Assembly (NCBI GenBank): GCA_018398765.1
Contig: JAHBMJ010005824.1
Span: forward strand, 37,501-64,312
Reading direction: 5' to 3'
Source of the DNA: Chromera velia
Taxonomy: Eukaryota > Sar > Chromeraceae
Length of the DNA stretch: 26,812 nt
Below, piece after piece: positions 1 through 9,437 of the stretch (position 1 is the first letter of the stretch; each line of letters opens with the position of its first letter). A model generated the notes under the pieces. It was not told the DNA's origin. It ran no database searches and saw nothing but the letters and a program-made list of their open reading frames with translations. The position numbers and the translations under genes are program-made.

Positions 1-225
1 CACACAGACAGATAGACGGACAGGGTGACGTACTGACAGGGGCAAATGATAAAGGGCACGGAAGCAGAACACGTCACGCAGACACAGAGGCCAGGCAGAC
101 GTTCAGTGGTCTCGTTTCTGTTGAAGATAGTGAGCTCTTTTGCAAGCACAGGCCAAGGCCTCACGCAAAAGGAATTGTTACATCTATGCACAAAGACGTG
201 CGAATGCATCGACGGAGTGACTGAC

Positions 226-553
226 CTTTTTCAGGCTCTTCCGCGTGACCCGTGTCGTGTCAGCGTCTTCTTTCTCCCCCATCTCTGCAGCCTCTTCCAT
301 CACGGCCGCTTCTTCCTTCTCATCTCTCTCAGTGTCTACCCACTGGTCCTGAACAAAGAAGAATGTACAGGCATCAAAACACACAAGACATAGATCAAGC
401 AACACACCACAAAAGGAGAAAAGATTACCACTAACGCTCGCATGAACGCCCTACCTGATCTTCCCCCGTGTCCTGCATCTCCCCCATGGCAACATCTGCG
501 GACGCATAAGGGTTGAACCGGTTGACCTTCTTCTTGCGACCGAATTTCCCCAT
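226..553 (-). CDS. 5' end of a spliced gene, unknown basic/acidic protein (two exons visible)
   Basis: Two exons can be joined on the minus strand. Exon 1 runs 553 to 455 (33 codons) from an ATG, and encodes a strongly basic start (MGKFGRKKKVNRFNPY) followed by an acidic stretch. It stops at a GTAGGG donor. Exon 2 runs 348 to 226 (41 codons) after a TTCAG acceptor, is rich in Glu, Asp and Lys, and ends at AAG before GTCAGT. Both joins are phase 0 with no stops. A lysine/arginine-rich N terminus followed by acidic sequence is common in nuclear or nucleolar proteins, but I do not recognise the family. The rest of the gene lies towards or beyond position 1. A possible next acceptor near 117 would add only four codons before a stop, so I do not trust it. 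Confidence 0.5.
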
Positions 554-1621
554 CGCGGAATTCTGAGAATCAAGGAGACAGACAGGTCCGTGCTAGCTTG
601 GGAGTCCTTCTTTTACTCCCCCTGCTTTCCGCGTGTCAAGCACAGTAAGGTTTCGAGGCAACGCTGAGAGTGTTGTAAGCTTGCTGATCGGATGTTTCCT
701 GTGATTATCCGGTGCTAATATTCATGCGGAAGCAGGCTAAGCTGCGGCGGTTTGCTCCTTTTGTTTACAACTGCATGCATGGGTTGCCATTTGTCTCTGG
801 TCTCGGAGACCCTAGGCTTAACCACAATTAAGTAAGTAAGTAAGTAACGAAAAGAAACGATGAAACGCGTTCATCTGACAGATTGAGACAGTTGAAACTG
901 CAACGAAACCGACGTCAAACATGGCCATGCAGGACCCGCCCCCGCACCGCGGGCCACGGCCCGCGATCCATGCATGGAAGGTGATCGATGGAAGATATGA
1001 TGGAAGATATCCGCAATCATCCGCAATCATATATCCGATGACACATGTGACGGACCAGCTGCAGCGTATATTATATTGCAGTGTGACCGGCCATATATAT
1101 ATATACGATGTCTGGGAAGTTTGTGGAAGCTCTACAATGCTCCATTGTGTTCCAGTCAGAAGACATATATGGCAGTGTGGTGCAATCTAGAGCGAAGTCT
1201 CTTCAAGTTCCTTGAGGCGGGTTTCGTTACTCAGTCTGAGACACAACACAGAGTCGTGAGGCTTCAACCTTTCGCTGGTTGCTGCGGCCAAGAGTACTTT
1301 CGAAGCTTTACTGGAGAGCGAGGTGAGTTGGAGTTGACAGGGGGGGTGGAGGACGTTCTTGTTTGCCTAATTGAAGGTCGGTGGGTGTGTACCATCACCA
1401 AAGAGAAGAGTCGTGATCGGAAACAGGCTTGATTGTTGTCTCTCATCCACTACCCCATCAAAAGCAGAGAAATCCCTTTAAACGCACAGGTTCAGTCGGA
1501 CTACCTCCTGATTCTTTTTTCTAGCCGTTTTGTCTGCTGTTTATGAGCACTCTTTGCCTTCAATGACCGGTGTGCCATTAACACATGTGCAACTTTCTTT
1601 TCTGCCATTCCGTCCTTGCAG
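554..1621. other. No confident gene; small simple repeats and one possible exon end
   Basis: This stretch holds a short GTAA tandem repeat (about 829-847), a GC-rich perfect inverted repeat with 8-bp arms and a 2-bp centre (948-965), and TA-rich runs near 1085-1105. A strong donor-like GAG/GTGAGT at 1320-1328 follows a stop-free frame ending in ...FEALLESE. This could be the end of an upstream exon of the plus-strand gene that continues at 1622, but I could not define its start. Confidence 0.35.
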
Positions 1622-2060
1622 GCACCCCAGCCACCTCCAGAGGGAGAGGAAGGCATCAACAGGCAGCGATCGACTCTGCACGCACGGTAAGTCTCTCCGG
1701 TCCTGCATCGGGCCGGTACACACATACATCCTGCCCAGTCATCTTGTCTGCGTTTTGTTCTAATGGACGGATTGAGTTGAGATTTCATCCAGAGTTTTCG
1801 TCTTGTCACGGTTGATTGTCCAACTGTTGAAACAGTCAATGTCAGTTGCAAGAGGAGAAGATTGAAGGAGATCCAACAGACCTTCTGTTTGTTGCTCTTT
1901 GGGACTCGATCTTTTCAATTTGTGTACGTCTGCTTCAACGATCTTCAACGGCCTTCTGCAGATGCCGTATCTGATTCACTACTTAGAATGGAAATTGGTG
2001 CAGAAGATGATGGAACAGTCCCTGGAGGACATTGGGGAAAGCGAGTGCAGGTCGGTCAAG
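1622..2060 (+). CDS. Two candidate exons of a plus-strand spliced gene (1622-1686 and 1962-2060)
   Basis: Segment 1622-1686 is bounded by a pyrimidine tract ending CTTGCAG and by a near-perfect GTAAGT donor. Segment 1962-2060 follows CTTCTGCAG and can end before GTCGGT (2051) or GTCATG (2061). One frame of the second segment gives a helical-looking peptide starting MPYLIHYLEWKLVQKMM. If it ends at 2060 it joins in phase 0 to the chromodomain-like segment at 2887. The frame of the first segment is ambiguous: the most protein-like frame (APQPPPEGEEG...) does not join the second without a stop. I recognise no domain here. The splice signals are seen directly; the assignment to one gene with the downstream segments is inference. 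Confidence 0.35.
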
Positions 2061-2318
2061 GTCATGCAATCAATTTGAAACACCACTTCATGAAAACAGC
2101 TTCTCTTGAGAGTGCACTGAGCATGCGTGCACATGCCCGCATCCACCAAACAGAGTTGCTTGTAGAAGGAGACCTTCTTGGGGTGCTCAGAAGCCTGGCC
2201 AAAGACTGTGACAGTCCCCTGATCTGTCTCTATGGCAGCTTGAGAAGTCGACGCCAAATTTCACTTTGTTTCGACAGGGTTTTTTCTCTGTCTGACTCTA
2301 CGTGTCTACTTGACCGCC

Positions 2319-2321
<3 letters not shown>

Positions 2322-2396
<75 letters not shown>
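2322..2396. repeat. Compound TC/TG microsatellite
   Basis: An uninterrupted TC-dinucleotide run switches directly to a TG run at about 2355. ORFs across it read only as Ser/Leu or Cys/Val repeats and are not genes. It lies in what would be an intron between the candidate exons at 1962 and 2887. Confidence 0.95.
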
Positions 2397-2397
<1 letters not shown>

Positions 2398-2886
2398 CTG
2401 CCTCTCTGATGTTTTGTTTCTTTGTTGTTCTGTGCCTTGTCCTGCGCGGCACACTCTTTCCTTTCTTTGGATCGTCATTCCCTTGCGGCGTTGAATTTGT
2501 CTCTTTATCCAAAAGCTGAGTACGTTTGAAGTATTGGCGTCCTTTCAATGCTTGCCTCCGCCCTGCCAAGTTGAGTCCGAGAATTGATCCTGCCAACAAC
2601 ACATTTGTCCGAAAGTCTGTCTCTTTCGGTCGTCGTCCAACCGGAGTGGGCATCGCAGATCGATAATTTGTGTACGCTTGAGTCATGGAGTGAGGGTGAA
2701 AGCGAACTTGACGGACCTTTCTTTCAATACACTTCGTTTTTCGATTAGCCGTTTTCACTTCGCTTCTCTGCTTCTAATATACGTATTTTCTTTTCTTTGT
2801 TTCGAATCAGCTTAAACTGCAAACAGAAAATCACTGTTGACCCATGCGATACGTCTTCATATCTGCATGTGTGACTGTGGCTGCAG

Positions 2887-3455
2887 CACAACCAAACCCT
2901 GATCGAGGAGATCGACCTTTTAGACATAGGACTCAATTCTGAGAGCTCCTCTGAATCGGAGGTCCCCGCTGCGGCCCCGGCAGAAGGGGAAAGGGAAGGG
3001 GGCGGGGAAACCGACAGAGGAAGCACCCGACCCCCTTGCTGACCTTGGAGCCCCGGAGGACGAGGAAGAGTGGGAAGTGCAAGAAGTCGTCGACGACCGC
3101 ACTGACCCAGATGGAAAGGACGAATTCCTCATGAACTATGAAGAGGACAACAAAGACAGTTACTGGACTCGAGCAGAGGACATGTCATACGACGAACTGA
3201 TCGCTCAGTTCTTCGCAAAAAGAGAAAAGCTTCGAAAGAAACAAAAAGGAACCCGTCCTCCTTCGAGGAAGAAGTCCCAGAAGATTCAGTAATGCGGAGC
3301 TAGAGTCCTTTTCTTGGTCCCTTCCAAACAGAAGAGCGGGACGTGGGGGGACACATTCCGATGGCTGGGTGTCTCGATGCTGCTGCTGGGGGAGAAGGGG
3401 GACGGACTTTTGGCCCACCTGGAATGAACCTGCTCGTGTCCCGTGACCAGGATCT
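2887..3455 (+). pseudogene. Chromodomain-like (HP1-type) coding segment, frame broken
   Basis: Segment 2887 follows GGCTGCAG. It first reads HNQTLIEEIDLLDIG and then an acidic Ser/Glu stretch. After about 2990-3010 the sensible frame shifts by one. The new frame gives an acidic block (EDEEEWEVQEVVDDR, about 3056-3100), then FLMNYEEDNKDSYW and AEDMSYDELIAQFF, then a Lys/Arg-rich tail ending at TAA 3290-3292. Order and spacing match a chromodomain: an acidic lead, an aromatic-V-x-x-V strand, a YLVKW-like strand, a TW-like aromatic and a C-terminal helix. This suggests binding of methylated histone tails, but the second cage Trp is replaced by Asn-Tyr, so binding is uncertain. Downstream, 3290-3455 carries protein-like peptide in two further frames, ending ...SRDQDLIE before GTCGGT (3456). 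Either this is a decaying gene or indel errors fall in G runs. Confidence 0.5.
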
Positions 3456-3776
3456 GATTGAGGTCGGTCAGTCAGTCAGTGAGTAAGACGTCTGGCGAGG
3501 CTGGGGGTGGCATTTTGGTAAGTGGGAAAAACGAGTGATTGGACTTCTCCTTCTTTGTCATTTTGAGTTCTCTCCGTGTTTTTTTCTTTTCTTTTTCTGA
3601 ATTTCTGCCTGGCCATGCACTTTCTCTTTCCTACTGGCATTTTCTGAGGGGGCCCTCCAGAGGTGCTTTGTGGTGCTGATGAGTATGATGGGAGAGTGCC
3701 TGGACGTATGGGCTGCATGCATGCACGGTTGGCAGAGGTTCTCGGCGACGGGTGCGTTAATTCTTTTTCCATGCAG

Positions 3777-3978
3777 GAACGGATAAAAGAGATGTACCAG
3801 CTGAAGAAGGAGATCGTCATGCACCCTTAATTCTGGGCCTGCATGCCCCCTCCAAACGTGCTGGAATGAGTTCCTCCAAATGTGCGATCGACACTTCATG
3901 GAAAAAGTAGAGAGACAGTATGTCAACAAGGTCAATTGGCCCCAGAGGTCCAAATGATCTGATGGAACAGCAGCTTCG
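3777..3978 (+). pseudogene. Probable exon remnants continuing the plus-strand gene, frames alternating
   Basis: After a CCATGCAG acceptor the first frame reads ERIKEMYQLKKEIVMHP and then hits TAA at 3828. A second frame takes over (...CWNEFLQMCDRHFMEKVER...) and stops at TGA near 3954. A third reads ...NDLMEQQLR up to a GTCAGT donor at 3979. The first frame is phase-compatible with the GTCGGT donor at 3456 upstream. Three helical, charged peptides in three frames within 200 bp look like one exon broken by indels. I recognise no domain. The alternative is chance open frames, but the charge pattern and the clean splice signals at both ends argue against that. Confidence 0.35.
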
Positions 3979-4227
3979 GTCAGTGCGCTAAAACGATTTT
4001 TTGATCTCCTTCTCTTCAGTAAGCTTTTATCGACTATTGTTCTTCTTCTACATGTGAGCCTCTACCCTACTCTGAGAGATTCTCGGTCCATTTGCTCATG
4101 TTCAGAGTTTGGTTACATTCCGTCAAGTACTTCTGTGATTCGTGTTACACCAGAACTGAATTGGTTTTCTGCATGTGACTCTTTGTCTCTACCCCGCTCC
4201 CCTCCCCTCCCCCCCTCTCTCACTAAG

Positions 4228-4243
4228 ACTTGAGTGAGTGAGT

Positions 4244-4277
<34 letters not shown>
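4228..4277. repeat. GAGT / GA simple repeat
   Basis: A short GAGT run passes into a GA-dinucleotide run. It lies in a probable intron and is the source of several spurious Arg/Glu or Ser/Leu frames on both strands. Confidence 0.9.
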
Positions 4278-4279
<2 letters not shown>

Positions 4280-4435
4280 AACGCTGGTCTCTTCTTTTCG
4301 CGGGAGTGCGGGACTGTGTCTGCGTGCGTGTTTGCGTTTCCTTTTGGCGTCCATACTGGTGGTGGGCATCCTTCTCCCGTCCTCCATCTCTTTCTCTTCC
4401 TTTTGTTCCTCCTCTCTTTGCGTCTGCATGTGCAG

Positions 4436-5073
4436 CATTTCTCTCCATTCGGTAACCAAATCTCTGCACGTGCATGTCCAAAAAGGCAGAGACCCACCAG
4501 TCGCTCAGAGATTGGCAGCAACAAGGACGCTACAGCCGAAGAAGAAACGAGGTAAGTATCTTTTCGTCATGAATCATCTAGGCACAATCATTGACAAGCC
4601 CTACTTCGCACGCAAGTAGAAGGGAACAGTCCTCCAATCGAGACAGCTTGTTTTGGGCATCCACTGCAAGGGGCTCAAACATATTTTGTTGACCGATAGG
4701 ATAAGTTCAAATAGACACTTTCAGAAAAAAAAGCAGCACAATTGACTGTCAGCTAGTAATTTTTATCAGTGCGGAGAGTAGTGCGCTTCGCTTCCTTTTC
4801 TTCCAGCCGGTTACCTCGAAGATCCATTCTTTAATCTGCTTTTGCTTGTAAACCTCGCAATCCCCCCCCATTCTTCTTGCAGAGGATCCGCGCTGCCGCT
4901 GCATCTCTTGGAGGTTCACATCAGGTGGGTAATTTAGATGCACGGTGGTGTAGCGAGTGTATGGATTTGCTGCCTGCCTGCCCGCCCACCTCCGATCGTT
5001 TGTGCAGAAATAATTTCCGTCGATTTGGAGGCGCTTCGATTTCGAAGTCTCTAGCATGTACCGAAGTCACTGG
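4436..5073 (+). CDS. Three small candidate exons (4436-4551, 4883-4924, 5008-5073)
   Basis: Each segment starts right after TGCAG (4431-4435, 4878-4882, 5003-5007) preceded by pyrimidines. Each ends at a strong donor: GTAAGT at 4552, GTGGGT at 4925 and GTAAGA at 5074. A continuous reading exists when the phases are joined: HFSPFGNQISARACPK... to the end of exon 1, then GSALPLHLLEVHIR, then NNFRRFGGASISKSLAC.... No domain is recognised, and another frame of the first exon (SKKAETHQSLRDWQ...) is equally protein-like. The splice signals are the main support; the product is unknown. They may belong to the same gene as the chromodomain-like segment, or to a separate one. Confidence 0.35.
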
Positions 5074-5704
5074 GTAAGAGATGGGTTGCATGGTGAGGGG
5101 CTCATCGGGGCGGGCATGTGTGCCATCTGGAAGCGCTTGGATGACGCGTCGTAGCAAATTTGCTGACGCCACATTGTTGCGCGCGCTTTTTGTGAGAGTG
5201 TTGAAGATCGTGGAAGGATGGCGGGGCCAAATCAGACACAGAATGAATGCATGCCTTTCAATAGACTCTCGTCCACCCTACCGCACACACGCTGTACGGA
5301 AGATATTCTGGATCAAACACCTAGTTAGACTAGCAGAGTATAGACTAGCCAAAAAAACTCTCGATCATTTTTTTCTCTTGTCTCTCTGTAGTTTCCATGC
5401 AGTGTGAAAATGACGCTCCACAGTTTGTGATTGGCTTGACATGCATATCAATTCCATCCGTGTATGATTCATCCCCCCCCCCTCACGTATCCATCTGTCC
5501 ATTTTCATCTTTTCCTTTTTTGCTGCCCCTCTTTCGAATCCTCATTTTGTGGAGACATGCTAGTTTTCCTTGCGCTTTTCTTCCTGGAGATGCGTGGCCG
5601 GATGCACACGGATGCACACACGAGTGCATGGACTTTGCAGGTAACTTTGAATTTGGCCCAGCTGTGCAAAGGCTGTTTGCAGACTTAATATGATGTCCAT
5701 GCAG
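5074..5704 (+). other. Probable intronic or intergenic stretch with two unused-looking TGCAG sites
   Basis: TGCAG also occurs at 5398-5402 and 5636-5640 after pyrimidine-rich sequence, but what follows closes quickly in all frames or lacks a matching donor. A C run lies at about 5471-5480. I see no gene here. Confidence 0.4.
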
Positions 5705-6070
5705 ATGAGTGCAAAGAAACTACGAGGCTTGAAGAAGATCTGAAGAATGTTAAATGGTCAGTCGGCAAGCACAGTGTGGACGCCCCTCCCTCCCTCCAAA
5801 AGTGAACAGACAGTCACTGCGCCACCTGTCCTTGGAGGTGCTCCTGCATCGGACACTGCTCTGGAGGTCAGGAATCTTGCTGCTTGCACAAGTATGTTGG
5901 CGGTCCGATGACTCGAGTGTACCCTCTCCTCCTCTCCTCTTCTCCACAATGGAATGGATATGGATTCGGAAGGAAACAAGAAGGTTGCATCAGTCGGAAG
6001 TTGCAGAAGAAGTATGTGCTTTTTTGCCTTCTAGAACTCTGCAAAGAAGAGAAAAGTTCTAAGTAAACGA
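5705..6070 (+). pseudogene. Charged coding fragments with one apparent frameshift and an NLS-like motif
   Basis: After CATGCAG the frame beginning at the third base reads ECKETTRLEEDLKNVKWSVG and stops in the CCCTCCCTCC run near 5785-5800. A second frame then gives a Ser/Pro/Ala-rich linker (KSEQTVTAPPVLGGAPAS...) to a TGA near 5909. A further frame around 5950-6020 is followed by a Lys/Arg cluster (SAKKRKVLSKR, about 6034-6066), which resembles a monopartite nuclear localisation signal. A nuclear protein would fit the upstream chromodomain-like segment, but that link is inference. A frame change inside a C/T-rich run again suggests an indel, either mutational or a sequencing error. Confidence 0.3.
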
Positions 6071-6230
6071 TCTCACCACATCGAAGCATATTTGCATACT
6101 TGCAATTCTTTGTTTAACACCATCTGTATACCCTTTTCTGTGAAGATTCGCTCGCGCAGATGAGGTACTGTAACAACGAGGATCAGAGTCGACATGTTCT
6201 TTTTCTTAATTGTTTCTGTGGATCCTGCAG

Positions 6231-6749
6231 CTAGAATCCTGCAGACAGAAAAAAAGACTGAGAGAGAGAAAGAGCTTGAGTGGACCGCACAACGAAAGGG
6301 GGGCCGGGGTGCTTTGCGTGAGAGGGAGGGGAGGGAGGGAGAAGGAGTCGGCACTCGCGAAATCCGAAAAATTGACTTGACAAGGCCGGAGATAAAACAA
6401 AAGATGAAAGAGGAGAGAAAGGAATCCATTTGGAGAACCAAGCAAGAGAGCAAGTCAGGGACCATCTCGATCAAAAGTTTTCCGCAACACAGAGAGTCTG
6501 ACAGGTTGCTTTCATTAAGGCTTCACTCTTTGCATGGGCTTCCTTTACTATCCATCTGTCAGTTTTTTCTTTGTAGGCCAACCTTTATTTCTCCTGTCAC
6601 TGGCAGTGCTGTTATATACGCATTCATGTGAGGTACTTTTGATTTTTTTGCCTTCCCCCTTGATTGCTCAGTTTCCGCCAGCTCTGATCAAGAGCGTCGA
6701 CCGCGCCCTTCAATTAAGCGGGTCTGAGTTGTGTCTGCCAGTAAGCTAG
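6231..6749 (+). CDS. Candidate Arg/Glu/Lys-rich exon (6231-6504) and terminal exon (6672-6749)
   Basis: Segment 6231-6504 follows GGATCCTGCAG and ends before GTTGCT. Its long frame is almost entirely charged (REKELEW..., EIKQKMKEERKE...), with coiled-coil-like composition. A second frame is also partly open, so the choice is not certain. Segment 6672-6749 follows TTGCTCAG and reads FPPALIKSVDRALQL... to a TAG at 6747-6749, as a terminal exon would. The two do not join cleanly in phase as drawn (a stop would follow after a few codons), so an indel or a missed exon is needed. No family is recognised. Confidence 0.3.
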
Positions 6750-7229
6750 GTCGATTGTCTCCTAAACGCGTAAATTTGGACAACTCATTTTTTTCAAATT
6801 CATTTTCGTTAACTTTCATTACTATTTTTTTTTTAACCATATAACAAGCAACATTTATACTATAACATTAATAATCATCATCATTTTACACCATCGCCAT
6901 CGGTCCACGTTAGGCGTCTAGCGTTCACCGTTTGGCAAGTCATAAAATATAAAGCAAATTATCAAATAATGGACTCTGACTTTAATAGCTAGTGACTTAG
7001 CAACTGTCTCCTCACTTGTACTCCCTAGCTAGTGGTATGCCCACAAGCTTTAACTGCCCCAAATTGTTAGCCAAATTTGCCCTTAATTCATTCATTCATT
7101 CATATATTATATTGAATGCAAATTATAAAACGGCGTTAAAAACACGCATCTCTCTTAGATTTCTCCCATAATTCTTTTCATTGTTTTGTTTTTAATAGTC
7201 ATTGTCATGATGAGATGCACTAGATATTA
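6750..7229. other. AT-rich intergenic DNA with no gene
   Basis: Base composition drops sharply to AT-rich sequence with poly-T and poly-A runs and a short CATT tandem repeat (about 7086-7101). No frame of useful length or splice-like exon is seen. This is the left flank into which the chromovirus inserted. Confidence 0.7.
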
Positions 7230-7234
7230 CTATA
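7230..7234. repeat. Left target-site duplication CTATA
   Basis: The 5 bases CTATA directly abut the 5' LTR and recur directly after the 3' LTR at 13451-13455. Five-bp duplications are usual for Ty3/gypsy integrases. Confidence 0.85.
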
Positions 7235-7553
7235 TATGAGGGGCGTGCCTGGGGCTGAGACGTCGGGCTGTACATGTGGCGATGCAAGAGGTGCTGCCAG
7301 GGTGTGAGCGCGCATAGTATAGGTACCGGGACCAGCTCGGAGATGGCTTGCCGCCGGGCCACGAGCGCGCGCGATCAAATCGATTTTAGTGAAGGCTGCT
7401 ATGGGACGAAGCCAAATAAATGCAGTTAATGGTTCGAGCAGCCTGGTGCATGAAGTGATCAACAGACTGTTTGACTGGCTAGATTGAACACTGATGCTTC
7501 TAGGTCAGACGTACCTTCGGACAACCATATAGCCTTGTACTGTTCATCTTACA
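7235..7553 (+). repeat. 5' LTR of the chromovirus (319 bp)
   Basis: It aligns without gaps to 13132-13450. Its first two bases are TA where the 3' copy has the canonical TG; both copies end in CA. I count 12 mismatches between the copies by eye, every one a transition and seven at CpG positions. An AATAAA polyadenylation-like signal lies at 7415-7420 in the 3' half. No clear TATA box is seen. Confidence 0.95.
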
Positions 7554-7555
7554 GT

Positions 7556-7568
7556 TGGCAGTAGAGCC
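7556..7568 (+). other. Primer-binding site
   Basis: TGGCAGTAGAGCC begins 2 bp after the 5' LTR. The leading TGG complements the CCA end of a tRNA, and the rest resembles initiator-Met-type sites (TGGTAnCAGAG) with a few differences. The exact primer tRNA cannot be assigned without the host tRNA set. Confidence 0.65.
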
Positions 7569-7660
7569 TCTTTCCAGCCTCAGATAAGGGTGGAGAGAAA
7601 AGTTTCCAAGTGTCGCTTCAGACTAAGAATTGCTCTTCCTTCCTTCGGCTTGATACGCTG

Positions 7661-8965
7661 ATGGAAGGTGCGCAGAATGTTGGGGCTTCGGGCATTTCAG
7701 AAGTGTTTGGGGCCCTTGAAACATTGTCTAATTCGATGCGCATCGTTCAGGAAACGCAGGCCTTGCAGGGTCAACAATTGACTTTGCAGGGACAGGCTTT
7801 GGAGGCACAAGGACAGGCTATTCAAGCTGTCCAATCAGGCCTTTCTCTATCGTCCCAGGTTTCCCCTCCGATTCTTCAGAGCTCGCCTGCTGGTGCGAGC
7901 ACTGACACTGGTCCCGGTCACTGTGCAAGCAAGGTTGTGGAGCTTCCCGCCAAGCTGGTGTTCTCTGGTAAGAGGGAGGAGCTTCAGAGATGGCTGAAGG
8001 ACGTAGAAGACTTCTTTGAGCTGAACGAGGTGAAGGAATCGAAGAAAATGAAGATGGTAAAAGGCCGGCTACCAGCCTATTTGAAGGAATGGTATGAGAA
8101 GTATAAGGAGGAGCATGGAGTGTTCTCGAACTGGGAGTCGCTGAAGACTAAACTCACAGAGAGATTGAAGGTGACCATGGAGAGGAGTATCGCTCAAGCA
8201 AAGCTTCAGGCACTTCGCTGCACTGAAGCCTTAGGGGTGGAGAAGTACAACGAGGCCTTTTCTCAGTTGGTGGGCCAGCTTCCCCACCTGTGGGAGGAAG
8301 ACGTTGTCGAGGACTACATCAAGGGACTACCGAACTCCATCGCCCTCGACGTTGCAAAAGTGAAGACACACAAGCTGTTAGAGATACAGAAGGAGGCAGC
8401 CGAGATCGAAGCCTTCCTCTCCTCTTGAGCGAAAGGTGGCGGACACCGAGATTTCTGTCTGCGCGTTCCCGAGAGTGGAGTGGTGAGCGGTCAACGTAAC
8501 CAGCCGCTTGTCCCTGAGGAAGGGCCCGTCCCCATAGATTTGTATGGGGTCCGTTCGCTCCCACCATCACTCACGCCGGACGAGAGAACCCGTTGCATCC
8601 GGGAAGGACGGTGCTTCCGTTGCTGCCTGTCTGGTCATAGTGCCAACAGATGCCTAGGGCCACAGGGCTGGGCAAATTATGGTAACTCCCATGTAGACTC
8701 GTGGAGATGGGGGCAAGGAGGAGAAAGGCAGTGGGCACGCGGTAGTAATCCCCAGCAAGGTTCCTCCTTCCAGGCATAGTGGAGGGGGGGACACAGAGAC
8801 TCGGGTCCTCGGGGCAGAGGGCGTGGTGGTCGTGGAAAGCGTGGAGGTGGCCGTGACGGTGGACGATCTGGAGTCCGGACGATCTACGGGGGCTATGAAG
8901 AGGGAGAAGTGCCCCCAACACATGGTCAGTATGGTCAGTGCACAGAAATATATGGGGATCCCTAA
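7661..8965 (+). pseudogene. gag: gag of the chromovirus: Gag domain, CCHC knuckle, RGG tail; two internal stops
   Basis: The first ATG of the open frame is 7661. Residues about 20-70 are Gln-rich heptad-like repeats (QALQGQQLTLQGQALEAQGQ), probably a coiled coil. Then comes a retrotransposon Gag region (about 7940-8420) with KLVFSGKREELQRWLKDVED and later SQLVGQLPHLWEEDVVEDYI. TGA at 8426 interrupts, but the same frame continues to a zinc knuckle CFRCCLSGHSANRC (8612-8653, C-x2-C-x4-H-x4-C) that would bind the packaged RNA. TAG at 8777 interrupts again, and a Gly/Arg-rich RGG segment (about 8813-8880) follows, ending at TAA 8963. Gag forms the cytoplasmic particle in which reverse transcription takes place. 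The frame downstream of each stop keeps a family-typical sequence, so these are disabling mutations rather than gene ends. Confidence 0.85.
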
Positions 8966-9409
8966 GAGTTTGACATTCCCATCGAACACATAAATACGTA
9001 TGACACAGAGTCGAATTCCACTCTGGATTTGTTCTCTGATTTGGACTTTCGTCCAGTGTTGTTTGTATACTCTGGCCGAGTGGCGGGTGTGCCTGTCAGA
9101 GTTTTGGTTGACTCCGGAGCGGATGATATTTATCTAGATCGCAGATTTGCCCGTGCCCATCGCATCCATATATGCAGATTAAGACGACCAACTCCGGTAC
9201 ATAGGGCGCTGAAAGCTTCGAAGAAGGCGATCAAAACGTGAATGGTTCGGGAGTGTGCGCCCTCTGTGCCGGTCAGCATCCAAGGGTACCAAGAGACAGT
9301 AGGTGCCATGCTGGCTGACCTGGAGGAATATGATTTAATTTTGGGAACAAAGTGGGGGCGTGAGTATGAGCCAGAGTTATAGTGGTCGTCTCAAAGTCTG
9401 CGTTTTTAG
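8966..9409 (+). pseudogene. Aspartic protease of the chromovirus, three in-frame stops
   Basis: It stays in the gag frame. The catalytic motif is VLVDSGADDIYL, with Asp at 9110, and the flap-distal DLILG motif lies at 9332-9346. Together these mark a retropepsin, which acts as a dimer to process Gag-Pol. TGA at 9239 lies between the two motifs, so even the protease core is interrupted. TAG at 9380 and 9407 follow. After about 9410 the frame moves by one to the RT frame, somewhere before 9443, in a poorly conserved linker. Confidence 0.8.
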
Positions 9410-9437
9410 TTCAAGGGGAAATTGATTTACTGCATGG

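Noticed and set aside
948-965. GC palindrome as a regulatory or origin site
   Set aside because: A single short inverted repeat with no context to support a function.
2230-2758. Frames with runs of His-Thr, Arg-Glu, Ser-Leu or Cys-Val
   Set aside because: They come from the TC/TG microsatellite and have no coding signal outside it.
4113-4619. Overlapping 78-125-codon frames on both strands around the GA repeat
   Set aside because: They are created by the GA/CT simple repeat; only the small TGCAG-to-GTAAGT segment at 4436-4551 has splice support.
7220-7462. Minus-strand frame in the 5' LTR that recurs in the 3' LTR (13111-13359)
   Set aside because: It is present twice only because the LTR is duplicated. 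It differs at several codons between copies and has no recognisable domain.
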